Shown here one piece after another: positions 41,878-53,409 of a stretch of DNA of 64,000 bases. Origin of the DNA: Zygnema cylindricum (lineage: Eukaryota > Streptophyta > Zygnematophyceae > Zygnematales > Zygnemataceae); NCBI GenBank assembly GCA_037447655.1, contig JBBHKE010002290.1, forward strand, positions 189,001 through 253,000. Direction: 5' to 3'. Made by a program: the position numbers and the translations under genes. The notes below the pieces were generated by a model. It worked only from the letters and a program-made list of their open reading frames with translations. It made no database searches and was not told the origin of the DNA. The first letter of the stretch is position 1; every line of letters begins with the position of its first letter.

Positions 41878-41892
41878 GGTTATGGGCCCACC
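41878..41892 (+). other. Primer-binding site matching the iMet anticodon arm
   Basis: GGTTATGGGCCCACC follows the LTR CA with no gap. Its complement, GGTGGGCCCATAACC, equals the anticodon stem-loop segment of plant initiator tRNA-Met as I recall it, not the tRNA 3' end. This is the half-tRNA priming known from Drosophila copia. The gag ATG at 41882 lies inside the site. Confidence 0.8.
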
Positions 41893-42727
41893 CTCTAGGG
41901 TACCAATCTTTAATGGAACTGGCTTCATATACTGGGAAAGTATGATGATTGGAGCTCTATGCGAAAAAAGGTTTTGGGGGATAGTGAGTGGACGATTGGG
42001 GCGTCCATCAAGTCTTGGAATTCCTCCAGGGTTTGGAGGAAGCAGATTCACCAGGAAAGAGGATTCACCTTCAACGGAGGAAACAAAGGAAGGAGAGGTG
42101 GTGGACAAAGGAAAGGAGAAGGAGGCGACCACACCAATAGCAACTGGTTTAGCATTCATGTCACCTATTCCGAGGAACGAGGAGAATGATACTGAAACCT
42201 GGGACTTCAACAATATGGCGGCAAAGCACTTCATCCTACGCCATCTCACTCAAGGACTTGCATGTCCTCATTTGCAGGTAGAAAGAGCATCCGATCTTTG
42301 GATGACTCTCATAGAGATGTACCGAAGTGGTACGATTCAGCAACAACAGTTGGCTGATCAGAAAGTTAAGGAGTATGTATACAAAGGGGGAAATATATTG
42401 GATTTTTGCAATGAGCTTGCTACACTCTTCATGGAGCTACACAGTGCGGGAAAAGATTTTAGTGAAAAAGAAAAGGTTAACTGTTTACTGATGAGGTTAC
42501 CTGATGATTTCGTGAACATAGTTTACCGTGTGCAGGACTTGCCTGACTCAAGGTGGATATGGAACTCAGTGGTAGGGATGATTCTCGTTCAAGAGAATAC
42601 AATTGAGATCCGAAGGGGAGGAAAGAGTGGCCAAGCCTTGGCAACAGCGACTGATTGGAGGAATAGGGATTCCCGAAAACCGGTTGGAAACTATGGGGGT
42701 AGGGAGCAGAAAAAAACAGGCAGATGA
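41882..42727 (+). CDS. Copia family 1 Gag
   Basis: The frame is open from an ATG in the LTR (41858) and contains a second ATG inside the PBS (41882); either could start Gag. It begins MGPPSRVPIFNGTGFIYW, with the conserved early W of copia Gags. A Lys/Glu-rich insert follows (EETKEGEVVDKGKEKE), then the UBN2-like core: AAKHFILRHL, ASDLWMTLIEMY, VKEYVYKGGNILDFCNELATLF, LLMRLPDDFVNIVY. It ends at TGA 42725-42727 after a run of seven A (42710-42716). The zinc knuckle and all of Pol lie in the +1 frame, so knuckle-bearing product needs a frame change at or before the A run. Capsid formation is the expected role. Confidence 0.92.
   Translation: MGPPSRVPIFNGTGFIYWESMMIGALCEKRFWGIVSGRLGRPSSLGIPPGFGGSRFTRKEDSPSTEETKEGEVVDKGKEKEATTPIATGLAFMSPIPRNEENDTETWDFNNMAAKHFILRHLTQGLACPHLQVERASDLWMTLIEMYRSGTIQQQQLADQKVKEYVYKGGNILDFCNELATLFMELHSAGKDFSEKEKVNCLLMRLPDDFVNIVYRVQDLPDSRWIWNSVVGMILVQENTIEIRRGGKSGQALATATDWRNRDSRKPVGNYGGREQKKTGR
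42710..42716 (+). other. Seven-A run at the gag/pol frame change
   Basis: The Gag frame reads through these As to a stop 9 bases on; the Pol frame is +1 relative to it. This could be a programmed shift, a one-base replication slip in this copy, or an assembly error. Confidence 0.7.
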
Positions 42728-45700
42728 GTTCGAACCAAGGGCTCCCAAAGGTCTATGTCATTTTTGTAAGAAACCGGGGCACTATATGGCAGAGTGCACT
42801 AAGCTAACCGAGCTTTGGTTAAAGGAGGGGCAGACCGGTGGTACCCCGAGAGGAAAGAAAAAGGCCCTTGTCACACAGGTACTTGAGGCTGAATCCGAGG
42901 ACGAGGACGATGAGCTCCTTTTGGATGAGGAGTTGGAGGCGAAAAAAGAGGTCGAAATTCCACGGAGGCAGAAATGTGCTTACGGTGGATTGAAAGGTGA
43001 AGCAGGCTGGATTGTAGATTCAGGTGCCTCCATGCACATGTGTAAGGATAGACACCTGTTCACTAAGATAAGAAAGATTCCCACCGTAGAGATAGAGTAC
43101 GGGGATGGGAGGATAGTCACCACTACTCTTGTAGGATCGGTAGATCTAAAAGTGTTAGTAGAAGGAAAGACATCCATATTAACATTCTCCGATGTATTGT
43201 TTATTCCGGAGCTGAACAAAAATCTTATCTCTACATCAGTAATAAATGATAAGGGTTTTTTTACTAGCATTAGGGAAGGAGTCTTTACTGCTAGTTTTGA
43301 GGATGATGTCTATTTCATTGCTGAGAAAGGTAGCCATGGGATGTTTAGGATGATCTTAAGTAATGAAAAAAAGAAACTTTACTATGCTGGTGTTCATGAT
43401 ATTATGATGTGGCATAAGAGGCTTGGGCATGTGAATCTAGATAAGTTAAGAGAGATGAAAAAGATGGGAGTGGCGGAAGGGATTCAGTTCAGTGAGAGTG
43501 ATGATATAAGTGATTGTAGTGGATGTGCTCAAGGTAAAGCACACAGATTACCCTTTCCTAAAACAGCCACCTATAAGGGAGAAAAACTTCTAGATCTAGT
43601 ACACACAGATATTTGGGGACCGGCTAGAGTGCCCTCACCGGGGGGGAAGAGATTTATGATGACTATAACTGATGATTGGTCTCGGTATTCCCGGGTATAT
43701 TTTTTGAAAAACAAGTCCGAAGCTGAGGATTGTTTTAGACAATATAAAGCATGGAGCGAAAAACTCCATGAAACTCCAATCAAGAGAGTAAGGAGTGACA
43801 ATGGTGGAGAGTATACTTCTAACCAGTTTGAGGATTTTCTGAGGGAAGATGGGGTTCAACACCAAAAGACAGTTCCAGAAAATCCGGAACAGAATGGGGT
43901 AGCTGAAAGGTTAAATAGAACACTAAGTGATAGTGCTAGAAGTATGTTGTCAGATAAAAAGATAGGAAAAAGGTTTTGGGCAGAAGCAATGAACTGTGCT
44001 AATTACCTCAAGAATAGAGTTCTTACTTCAGCTATAAAAGATCAAACACCTTATGAGAGATGGACAGGCCGGAAACCAGACATATCTCACTTAAAGGTTT
44101 TCGGTAGTCAAGTATTCAGTCTAGATACTGATCGGTCCAATTGGAAGCTAGATCCTAAAGGAAAACCGGGATACTTATTAGGATATGATGAAGATGTTAA
44201 AGGATATAGAGTTTATGATTTAAAAAGGGAAGATATAATCTTAGTAAAGCATCTAGTAGTTATGGATGAAGGAAAGTCTGTGGATCCCTTCAAATATACA
44301 AAGTCAGTAAAAATCAGATTTGAGTCAGAAAATTCCGATGACTTTGAGCTTCCTAACTATCCAGGTTTTAGAGAAGATGACATTCTTGCAGGAACAAATC
44401 AGACCGAAAAGGACTCGGCTGTGGAAACTCCAGTGACAACTCTACTCGAAGCGGAAGACATGGTGGAAATTGATTCGGGATCAAGGGATAGGGGAGAAGC
44501 CGAGTTTGTTCGAAAGAATCCACGAGAACCATCTATTCCGGCATCAGATTTTGAGGGGGGGAGGAGAAGTAGCAAAAGACTGCAAGAAAAACAGGTTAAT
44601 AACAAGGTAACTAAACTATCTCATCAAGATGAACCTCAATCTTATAAAGAGGCGATGACTTGTCCAGAAAGAAACCGGTGGAAGACAGCCATCAATGAGG
44701 AGATGGCTTCAATCATGGCAGCCGATACTTGGGAGCTGGTGGACTGTCCACCTAACCGAAAACCAATTGGTTGTAAGTGGGTCTTCAAATTAAAACTGAA
44801 CCCAGATAACACAATCGAACGCTACAAGGCCAGATTAGTGGCAAAGGGATTTACACAAAAGGAAGGAATTGACTACGAGGAAACCTTTGCCCCGGTGGTC
44901 AGATTTCCCTCCGTCCGCATACTTCTCAGTTTAGCAGCGGCGGAAGACATGGAAGTGCATCAGATGGACATCAAGACAGCCTTTCTGCATGGAGAATTGG
45001 AAGAGGAGATCTTCATGCGACAACCCGAAGGTTTTGTGGAGGAAGGAGAGGAGAGTAAGGTATGCCGGCTGATTAAATCTCTTTATGGTTTGAAACAGGC
45101 ACCTCGACAATGGAATAAGAAGCTTGATGAGTTTTTTACCGGTGTGGGATATATTCGGATCAGCTCAGATCACTCAATCTATGTTTTTGAAGATGAGGAA
45201 GGTTTGATATTTATTGCAATTTATGTTGATGATTTGCTTGTATTAAGTAAATCAATGGAAAAAATTAACAAACTGAAAACCGATCTTAAGGGGAGATTTG
45301 AAATGAAGGATATGGGAGAAGCAAGATATATTTTGGGAATTCAAGTAGAGAGAGACCGGAAAAGGAAAATTATAAAACTGACTCAAAAAGAAGCAATAGG
45401 GAACATGCTTGAAAAATTTCAAATGGATAAAGCTAATAGTTGTACAACTCCAATGGAGTTGAAGAAGGGAAGTGAGGGGAGTGAGGAAGAAGGAGTCATA
45501 GTCTTAGACGAGGAATTATCTCTTGATGAACAGAAGTTCATGCAGACTATTCCTTACAGGCAAGTAGTGGGAAGTCTAATCTATTTTATGAATTGTACCT
45601 GGCCGGATTTAGCTGCAGCTGTAGGAGTGCTAAGTAGAAGTCTAAATGCTCCCACTAAAAGGGATTGGGAAGCAGCTAAGAGAGTCCTTAGATATTTGGT

Positions 45701-46217
45701 AGGAACTAGAGATCTATGGTTGCATTTGGGTGGGGAGAATACTGACATCACTACTTGGAGTGATGCCAGTTATGGTGATGCTCCGATGAGGAGATGTACT
45801 TCTGGATATGTATTATATGTGGGTGATGGGGCTTGCTGTTGGAGTAGCAAACAGCAAAAGGTTATTGCTCAGTCCACCATGGAGGCTGAGTATATGGCCT
45901 CTTGCTCTGCTGTAAAAGAATTTATGTGGGTCAAGTCTTTGCTTGGTGAGCTTGGTCACCTTAAGAGTGGTGTGCAGAAAATATTTTGTGATAATCAGGC
46001 AGCAATCGCTATTTCTGCCAATCCTAAACACCATTTTAAAGCCAAACACATGGACATCAGACTCAGCTTTGTTAGAGAGAAAGTAGAAAACAAAATAATC
46101 AGTTTAGAGTACAGACCAGATAGTGAGATGGTAGCAGATATGATGACCAAACCTGTGCCTTCCCCTAAGCTAATTTTTTGCAGGGAGAAGTGTGGTCTGA
46201 AATTAAAGATTGACTAG
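42718..46217 (+). CDS. Copia family 1 Pol: zinc knuckle, protease, integrase, RT, RNase H
   Basis: This single long frame (open from 42603) has no internal stop. Counting from 42603, domains are: CCHC knuckle CHFCKKPGHYMAEC (residues 52-65); acidic spacer; aspartic protease WIVDSGASMHMC (139-142 DSGA); pre-integrase zinc (WHKRLGHVNLDKLRE ... CSGCAQGK, about 270-310); and integrase core with Asp in LVHTDIWGP, Asp in RSDNGGEY (about 399) and Glu in GVAERLNRT, spaced D-35-E. The integrase C-terminus is GYLLGYDEDVKGYRVYDL. RT follows (KWVFKLKLNPDN, VHQMDIKTAFLHGEL, YVDD at about 873), then RNase H (WSDASYGDAP, STMEAEYMAS, CDNQAAIAI) ending ADMMTKPVPSPKL. All catalytic residues appear present. One oddity is CTWPD for the usual CTRPD. 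Likely competent apart from the gag/pol frame. Confidence 0.96.
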
Positions 46218-46220
46218 AAA

Positions 46221-46230
46221 ATAAGGGGAG
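46221..46230 (+). other. Polypurine tract
   Basis: ATAAGGGGAG directly abuts the 3' LTR TG; plus-strand DNA priming site. Confidence 0.85.
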
Positions 46231-47271
46231 TGTAGAAACTAATGGATTTATTAGTATTTTCTAGGTCTAAATAGAAATAGAAAGAAGCCGAGGCAGTCTA
46301 TCTCTAACTTCTCTCTCCAACTCTCAAACTTGTTGCAGTCACTGAGAAGTTAGAGAGGAAGCTAGAGCCATGGCTACCTTGGCTATCCTGAAGTTTACGG
46401 GAATTTAATACTAGGGTTTATTTATTTAATTAAAAGTTAAGCGCCGGCGACAGGATTTGATCCCTGTACCTACCGGCTGGCAGATAGGAAATAGCCGGTA
46501 GCCTTAGCCGTTAGGTCTAGCTATAGTGATACGTACCATTTAGTTTGATAATGATTTAAAGATGTATACGTACGATAAATTCATTTAACTGTTACGGATT
46601 ACGGGATACATAGATCCGGTACGGATGACGGTACGGATTACGAATCAATACCGCGCATTTGTTTCGGAAGTGAAATAAATACCGCGCATGTATTTATTAC
46701 GGCTAAGATTAAATCTGAATTTAATCGGACGGCCGGAATTAGCGCCGAGATCGCGGAGGGAGATTTCGGCGGTTTGTGGCCATCGCCACATCGGATGACA
46801 CGTGGCGAAATTCCGTTGGATTGTAGAATCTCCGGAGATTATGGCACCGAATCCGGATTTGACATGTGTCGACATTTAGGCCATGTCGTACAATGTCCGT
46901 ACTGAAAGTACACCAGCGGTTGTACTTTTGCGTACGGAACTCAATTCTGATTGGTTCCGTACATCAGTAGATAGAGTCTGTGAGAGAGATAGGACTTAGA
47001 AAAATTAGAAGATAGGACCCTCTCTCCCAGAGAGCTTCTGTACAAAAGGTCAACTTTGACCCTCCATAACTTGCTGCTCAGGGGAGCAAATTCAGAGATT
47101 CTTTTTGCTACTGACTCAGGGGAGTCTTGCCTTCACAGGGGTGCAGGTTGTCAGGGTTTTTGTCTGCCAGGGTGGCAGTTATTTTTGCTGGAACACAAAG
47201 GGGTCAGGATTATCCTAGAGGCTTCTTGGAAGCTGTCCACTCTGAGGACTTATGGAGGTCTCAGAGTTACA
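46231..47271 (+). mobile_element. 3' LTR of intact copia element (1041 bp)
   Basis: Same ends and length as 40837-41877; about ten single-base differences were noted. It includes the tRNA-like block at about 46443-46522 and the hairpin array. Followed by GTGCC. Confidence 0.97.
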
Positions 47272-47276
47272 GTGCC
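47272..47276 (+). repeat. Target-site duplication GTGCC (right)
   Basis: Perfect match to 40832-40836. Confidence 0.95.
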
Positions 47277-48304
47277 TTTTTCCTTTCCCCTTCAAGAGCC
47301 TCCAAATCTATTGTGACGGGTCCGGCCCCCGTCTTATCCTTACTCTGTGAAAGCAGGATATCAACTAGTTTCTGTGTGCTGCTCACCACACGCGAGAGAT
47401 CCGCAATCCCCAAACGTGGTACCTCAGGGTTTGTGGGTCTTGAATGCCACAACCCTTCGGAAGGTCAAAGAATCGGTGCTGATGGAGACAAGGAGCTTGG
47501 AGAGATTGAGGTTGAAGGAAAGAACGGCTCCTCTTTAGGCCGGGGAGCAAACCTGCCCTTGCTGTCTCGATGGTCAAACCCGTGCACTCTCTTAGGCTTT
47601 GGTAATCCTCGTTTGCTAGTTCCTTCCCCGGCCCGGGCCAAAGAAGTTGCCCTGCCCCTAGGCGGTCTACTGGTTGCAATGTCTTGAGATTAGGTAGGTT
47701 GATGGTGTGAAGTTGATGGCATCCCCTGTTGCTCCCGAACTTTGGTTGAAGAGCCACTCTCGGACGAACTGTTGAATATTTCCACTACACCTCCAATTGG
47801 GCATACGATCCTGGCTCGGTTTGTTCTGGCTACCCGCTGCACCAACTTCTTCTTAACCTTAAACTCATGGAGATTGTAAAGGGCTAAGATTTCCTTGCAA
47901 CCTAGCCGGTAAGGATCTGACAAAATTTCATTATCAATGTACATCTCAACTATCGGAGCCTTAGATCTCGTATAGGGCCCTACTTCGGAAAGGGGACTAG
48001 GGACCCCTTCCTTAGGGGCCAAACCCTTCCTACCTGATTTAGGAGATAACGTCTATCTCTGAATCTTCTCCGCGGCCCAAGCCTTGGCAGCCTCAGACAA
48101 CGTAGGGAAGTTCTCGAGAGAGAAGACAAGCGGAGGTGGAGGAGAGGGTTGCCTCACTGGTTGTTTTGGAGGAGTCTTAGCTCTAATTGCCTCAGGCATC
48201 ACTCCCTTAAGAAAATGCTTTATGTTTAATGTTGAGGCCAAGGGGACTAATTCCTTGGGCAATTGTGACTCCACCTTCGTGCCACTGCTTCTTGCCTCTT
48301 TCAC
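47277..48304 (-). pseudogene. Unrecognised proline-rich ORF, 5' part (split by copia)
   Basis: On the minus strand: KTPPKQPVRQPSPPPPLVFS then LENFPTLSEAAKAWAAEKIQR, a stop at about 48054, then EVGPYTRSKAPIVEMYIDNE with LSDPYRLGCKEILALYNLH and KKKLVQRVARTNRARIVCPI, a stop at about 47690, then a basic stretch (TSLARAGEGTSKRGLPKPKR). The last open part, 47452-47277, ends TIDLEALEGERKKA and reads on into 40836-40016 once the copia element is removed. The PYRLGCKEILALYNLHEF segment looks like a folded domain, but I cannot name it. Repeated stops suggest an old mobile-element ORF or dead host gene. Confidence 0.45.
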
Positions 48305-49683
48305 TCTTCCGAACCGACACCTGAAAGATCCGTATCCTAAACTTCTTTTCCTACCATAACTGACCAGAACATAGGAGCTTAATCCTTTTATGAAAGAACC
48401 ACACCCTAAGCACTTATCCTCTTTAACCTACGGGGATAGGGTGCTTTTTCAGTACTTTGCTAATCCATCGGAAGCCCACTAAATGCTACACCCCTGATCA
48501 CTCTTCAAAGAATAGAAAAGGGAATGTGAGTCATCAAATCCAGCCCACAAGAACTCGAGACAAAAACCTAGGATTACCACAATGGTGCGCAAATAACTCC
48601 AACGCAAAAATATAGAAACAATAAAAATCGGCTATTTCAGATTAAACAATATCACCTTGCCCCAGAGAATAGAAATAAAGATAGAAATTAATGATAATGG
48701 TGAAGCAAGATCACATACCTCGGAGTTTAAGGATGATAAAACTCAGAGAAGGAAACCTCTCCAAATTACGTCGAAGACAGATAAGATTCTCCTCACCCTT
48801 CGGTTCCGCCGTACAGATCCGACCAAACTATTCTCAGTTTCAAATAGCGTAAGTCCAAACAGCCCAAAAAGAAGATAGTGCCAGTCAACCACCCGAGCTA
48901 CGATTTCCACAAAGACAATCCAAAACAAAGATAGCAACAGAGTCCACGACACAATGCACTAGTTCTCCAATAGAAAGATTGATTGGATTCTCTGGGGGTT
49001 TTCTCAAGAGACAACACTGAAAAAGCAACCTGTCTCCTACGGCCTTAAGTGCCTTATACAACCAAGTATTGTCTTACCGCAGGTGCCAAAATCAAAGCAA
49101 TGCTAAAAGCCAATCAGAGGCCAGCAATTGTTATCGTAGTGACATAAGACAAAACAGGTTGTATTACACTTAGGGCAAAAAGTTAGGTGACTGGCTCCGA
49201 ATTGATTTGCTGCCAAAGGTCCTCCTATGGTACACAAATGGGCAACAAAGTCCTGAATTGACGTGAAAACGCCTAACTATGACCCAACTTAATTAAGGCT
49301 CCGCCAGTCTGTTGGGCCTAAACTAACATCCTACAGACGGCTAACACCAAAATCTACAGGAAAATCCTAGAGGTTACGTGACTTTCCACAATGTACCCCT
49401 CCGCTAGAGGTACATAGAACAGATGTTATGTCATGGAGCCGCCACCGTTGCAACAGACTAACTCTACTATTTGACCTCTGTTTGAGGTGAACTAAAGTGC
49501 GTTGTGCTCCTAGATGAAAATACAAGGATGTGATCTGGCTGGTGGTCCTCCCCTTCCCCGTACGTTGGGGTCCGTACATGGTGGAATGAGGCCTCAAAAA
49601 TCTTAAAAGTAGAAATGTGCCGAGAATGCACAGAGCTTGACAAATACTGCATTTTCTCCCTTGAGTCGTGCACTTTGACTAAC
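48305..49683. other. Unassigned sequence
   Basis: No conserved domain was recognised on either strand. Short frames such as 48743-48952 and 49367-49597 (both minus) have no motif I can defend. Confidence 0.5.
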
Positions 49684-50600
49684 TCAACCTGGAAATTCTG
49701 TCACTAGTATAGATGGTTGGGTCCTCCTCCTCGATACATGTGATTCTTCTTGTGGTTCAGTTTCGGCTTGAGGTAGAGGAGAGTCTATAACTAATTCACG
49801 TATTACACTTCCTGTTTTTGGTGGAAGAGATGATTGCAAGTCACTTTTAGTTGATGTAGATGCATTTTCTATATGTTTTCTTGAAATACATAGGATTTTC
49901 CTCAAAAGATATATAATCAACACTTCGATCTTTCTTTTTGTTTGTACATTGTCTAAATACATCTACTCATTTTCCCTCATCTTTCCCTATGATGTTTTTG
50001 GCTACCACGACTCTATTTCTCTTAATGTTATATACTTTATAACCCTTTGCATGATCACCATACCCTAGAAATATACTTGGTATTCCTTTTGGCTCTAATT
50101 TCCATTTTTGCGGATCATTATCTTGCATGAATATCTTACTTCCAAAAACCTAGAAGTGACATACATCTAGTTTTTGTCCTGTCCACATTTCGTAAGGAGT
50201 TTTATCTTTTACTACCTTTGTTTCTAACATGTTTCTCACATAAGCTTCACAATTCCTAACCTTGGCCCAAAATTTGTAATCTATGTCCAAATCAGCCATC
50301 ATTGTCCTAGCACACTCTGATATGGTCACATTCATTCTCTGTGAAACACTGTTTTGTTCCGGAGAATAAGGAAACAATTAGCTGACGTGAGAATCCATGC
50401 AATTTTAGGAATTTTGCAAACTCATTAGAAATTTACTCCCCTCCATTATCTTTCTCTCATGCAGATTTTCAACCCAAGCCTTATACTCGTTAAATTATGA
50501 AAAAAATTCATCCTTATTTTTCAAAAAATAAACTGTAGTAAATCTACTATAGTTATCAGGAAAGGTAAGCATAAACTTAGCACCTCTGTTGTGCATGAAA
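49684..50600 (-). pseudogene. Copia family 2 fragment: integrase to RT linker
   Basis: On the minus strand: integrase end at 50380-50150 (PYSPEQNSVSQRMN, where the usual GVAER Glu segment is altered; FWAKVRNCEAYVRN; TPYEMWTGQKLDVCHF). Next, with stops, comes GYGDHAKGYKVYNI-like sequence at about 50030. The linker at 49960-49690 (SSLPPKTGSVIRELVIDSPL, PQEESHVSRRRTQPSI) closely matches the linker of the ORF at 18438-20456 (TETGSVMPERVVESPLPQ). RT is absent. Upstream integrase core sequence near 50450-50590 is barely readable. Confidence 0.8.
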
Positions 50601-52720
50601 GACAAGCAAGCCAACATGCATCACAACCAGCAAAGGCATGCTCACAAACATATATACCAACAAAAATAAATATGAAAAGACAAATAATATATACACCATG
50701 AGAAGGTATAAAGGTAAAAATGACCCAAAGAGAGAAAGGAGAAAAATTCTCCCCTAGAGTGAAGTTGACCCATTAATTCTATGCTAAGCCGAGAGGTAGC
50801 TACTAGGCTCTTTGATCTTTATCACATTCCCTACAAGAGTTATCTTGTTATGACAACAAAGTAAGAAATATTTCAACTGGAAGATAAAATAATAATAAGG
50901 ACATAACCTGCTTGGAAAAAACCAACAAAAAAGGGAAAGGATAATAAAGAAGAAACTATCATGGGTCTCCAAAAATTTTATTTGCATTTTAGAGGAAAAT
51001 GGTAATTGCCACGTCATACTGAGCCACTCCAATAAGAGCGTAGACTATTGCCAGATCATCAATGGTGGAGTTGACGGACAACAAAATGTTTGCCATTTCG
51101 TCTTAAACTGTAAAAAAACGGCGTAAAAGCGATGACATGCGCGAAGCAATTCATGGCGGTGAAAGAAGAAGCGAAACTGTGTCAGATCCTTGTTGAAAAA
51201 ATGGAGAGATTTTCAAGATGGCGGCGTAGTCGTCAGATTCCACACGGAACCAAAAAAAAAAAAGAACTGCTGCGAGAGGACAAAGAAAGCATGATTGTGA
51301 TAGGTCAAAGAAGATTGTATTTTGTGAGGTTTGTTCGCATTTGGCGTTATCTCACAAAATATATCACCCACACCAAATGTTGTATACTTATTCTTTTTTT
51401 GTCAGTATGTTTACTCTATTTCATGTGCCATTGTGGTAAAAAATCCCAAATTGCAGTAAAAAGTTACTCTTTTCAAGGGGCATTTTGGAAAATTTGGTTT
51501 TTTTAGAATTAATATCTACGCTAAAACAGATGCGATCCTATATCAGAATACAGTTTTAATTAAATTGGTGCAAAGTTCCCTATTCTAATTGAATACGCAA
51601 AACCTCGAACATCAGTTACAAAATTATTATACAAATAAACGCAAACACGTGTTGTCGCCGTTATACTATAAACTTGTAGCATGTAACTTAAGGTTAATGT
51701 TCACAGTGGCGACGATGCTGTTGACGGATGAAAGTTATGCGAACGAATTTTTTTCGATGTGATTGAGTCTTTTTGTTTATTGCGACTCCCCTTGCGACCG
51801 CGAGTCTATTAAATCGGTATTTGTACCTTTTAATTTAAAAAATTACAATTTTGCACGGTTGAACGTCGTCCGTACTCCTCTCTATTTAAAATGAAACTAT
51901 ATTATATTTTTTTACGATAATTAAACCTTACCTAAATAAAAACAATGAAAAATTAGAATCGTTTACTCTATTTGATGTCATAGAGTCAAAATTTCGAACG
52001 ACCGAATTAAAGTAATTTACACTAGTTACTATTTGCGGAGTAGTGTGCCGCCAACTTGAGGAAAATTCGATTCGCTCAGAGTCAACGAAAATCTGAAAGG
52101 GATATGCCGATTCTAATAATATTATTGAAGTTTAACCCTTAAGTTGTGAGTGGATCATACAATCCTTACAGCTAGCTGGTAATTGAACATATGGTGCAAC
52201 ATACCACCATCAGGTTCGCCTTCAACATCATGGAAAATCTCTTCCGTGCAGACAATTTGAAATCTATTTGTCGGCCCGCAATCTTGGTGCAAAAAAATTG
52301 TACACAAGCAATCAACATTTTAATGTCAACATTTCACGGGGAAAGAGATAAACTGCCATTTTGATTGCCTTTATGTTCGCAAAATTAGTTAAAAGCGCGA
52401 TGGTAAACCATCAAAGTCTAAGGGTACTAAAGGGGCGGCGTGGCCAAAACTAAAAAACAACAAAACATGGCAATATAAAATAAATAAAACAACGTGAACA
52501 CAAAAAATTGGCGTGTAAAACAAAAGCACTCGAACCCAAAAGAAAAACACAACAACTCAGCTTATTTAACCAACACAACAACCCAAGCCTCAACACAACT
52601 AAATATCTAAGAAAGGCAACCTCGTAAGTTCCCCAAGCCCGGGGGAGGACGTTTAGGGAGTTTCGGAACACGTCGACGATCCATAGTCGTAATAGCCGAT
52701 CGAAGTAAAATAGAGGCTTG
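50601..52720. other. Unassigned AT-rich sequence
   Basis: No element boundary or known domain. The frame at 51132-51506 (plus) has a basic N-terminal half and a hydrophobic segment (CILILFLSVCLLYF) but no homology I can recognise, and its codon use looks like the surrounding AT-rich DNA. Confidence 0.5.
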
Positions 52721-52974
52721 TACTCATTTTAATTAGGACCTATTTTAATTGCGAAATACATATCTAAAAAGACTTCAAGACATGAACAAAGTGATATCGA
52801 TACTGTAACAAAACATATAGAGACAAACTTACACGTCTGTGTGTGCGATATAACAATGTCGCATTGGAAGATATACGACCTTCTACGAAACAGTTGCCTA
52901 CTGTAAATATAGTCCAGACTGAAATATCTTGATGTGAAGGATGTTGCATAACATGCCACAAAGGAGGTACAAAA

Positions 52975-53325
52975 CACAATGTAATACACAACACAACACA
53001 ACACAAATACAATACAATACAATACAAAGCAATAGAATATAATACAATACAATACAATGTAATATAATACAAAACAATATGATATAATATATTATAGTAC
53101 TCTATATAAGATACAATACAATATAAGTAAGCTATAGGTTAAACACAAGTATATTAAAGGTTGAGTATAGCTACAATATAGGTTTAATAAAAGTACAATA
53201 CAAATACAATACACATACAGTATAGGTACGATACATGCATAAAACAATAAAGGTACAAATCCGTATAAAACAAGTTAAATGCAAGTAACACCGTAACACA
53301 TAACAGACACTTCAAATTGTTTGCA
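52975..53325 (+). repeat. Degenerate ACAAT/AATAC short tandem repeat
   Basis: Pentameric AATAC units are near-perfect from 52983 to 53060, then more irregular GTACAATAC-type words run to about 53325. Minus-strand frames rich in YCIVLYCI are artefacts of the repeat. Confidence 0.85.
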
Positions 53326-53409
53326 TCTTATTGCTAGTATTTTTGGGAACATTGAAACATTGTGTGCTCCATTGCCCACAAAAATCGCAGATCCAAACGG
53401 TGTTTCAAA

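Noticed and set aside
41821-42249. Antisense 142-codon frame
   Set aside because: Shadow of LTR end and Gag on the plus strand.
51132-51506. 124-codon frame with a hydrophobic segment
   Set aside because: No recognisable family, ordinary AT-rich composition, and it starts and ends without gene signals.
52729-53072. Minus-strand frames rich in Y-C-I-V-L
   Set aside because: Translation of the AATAC repeat.
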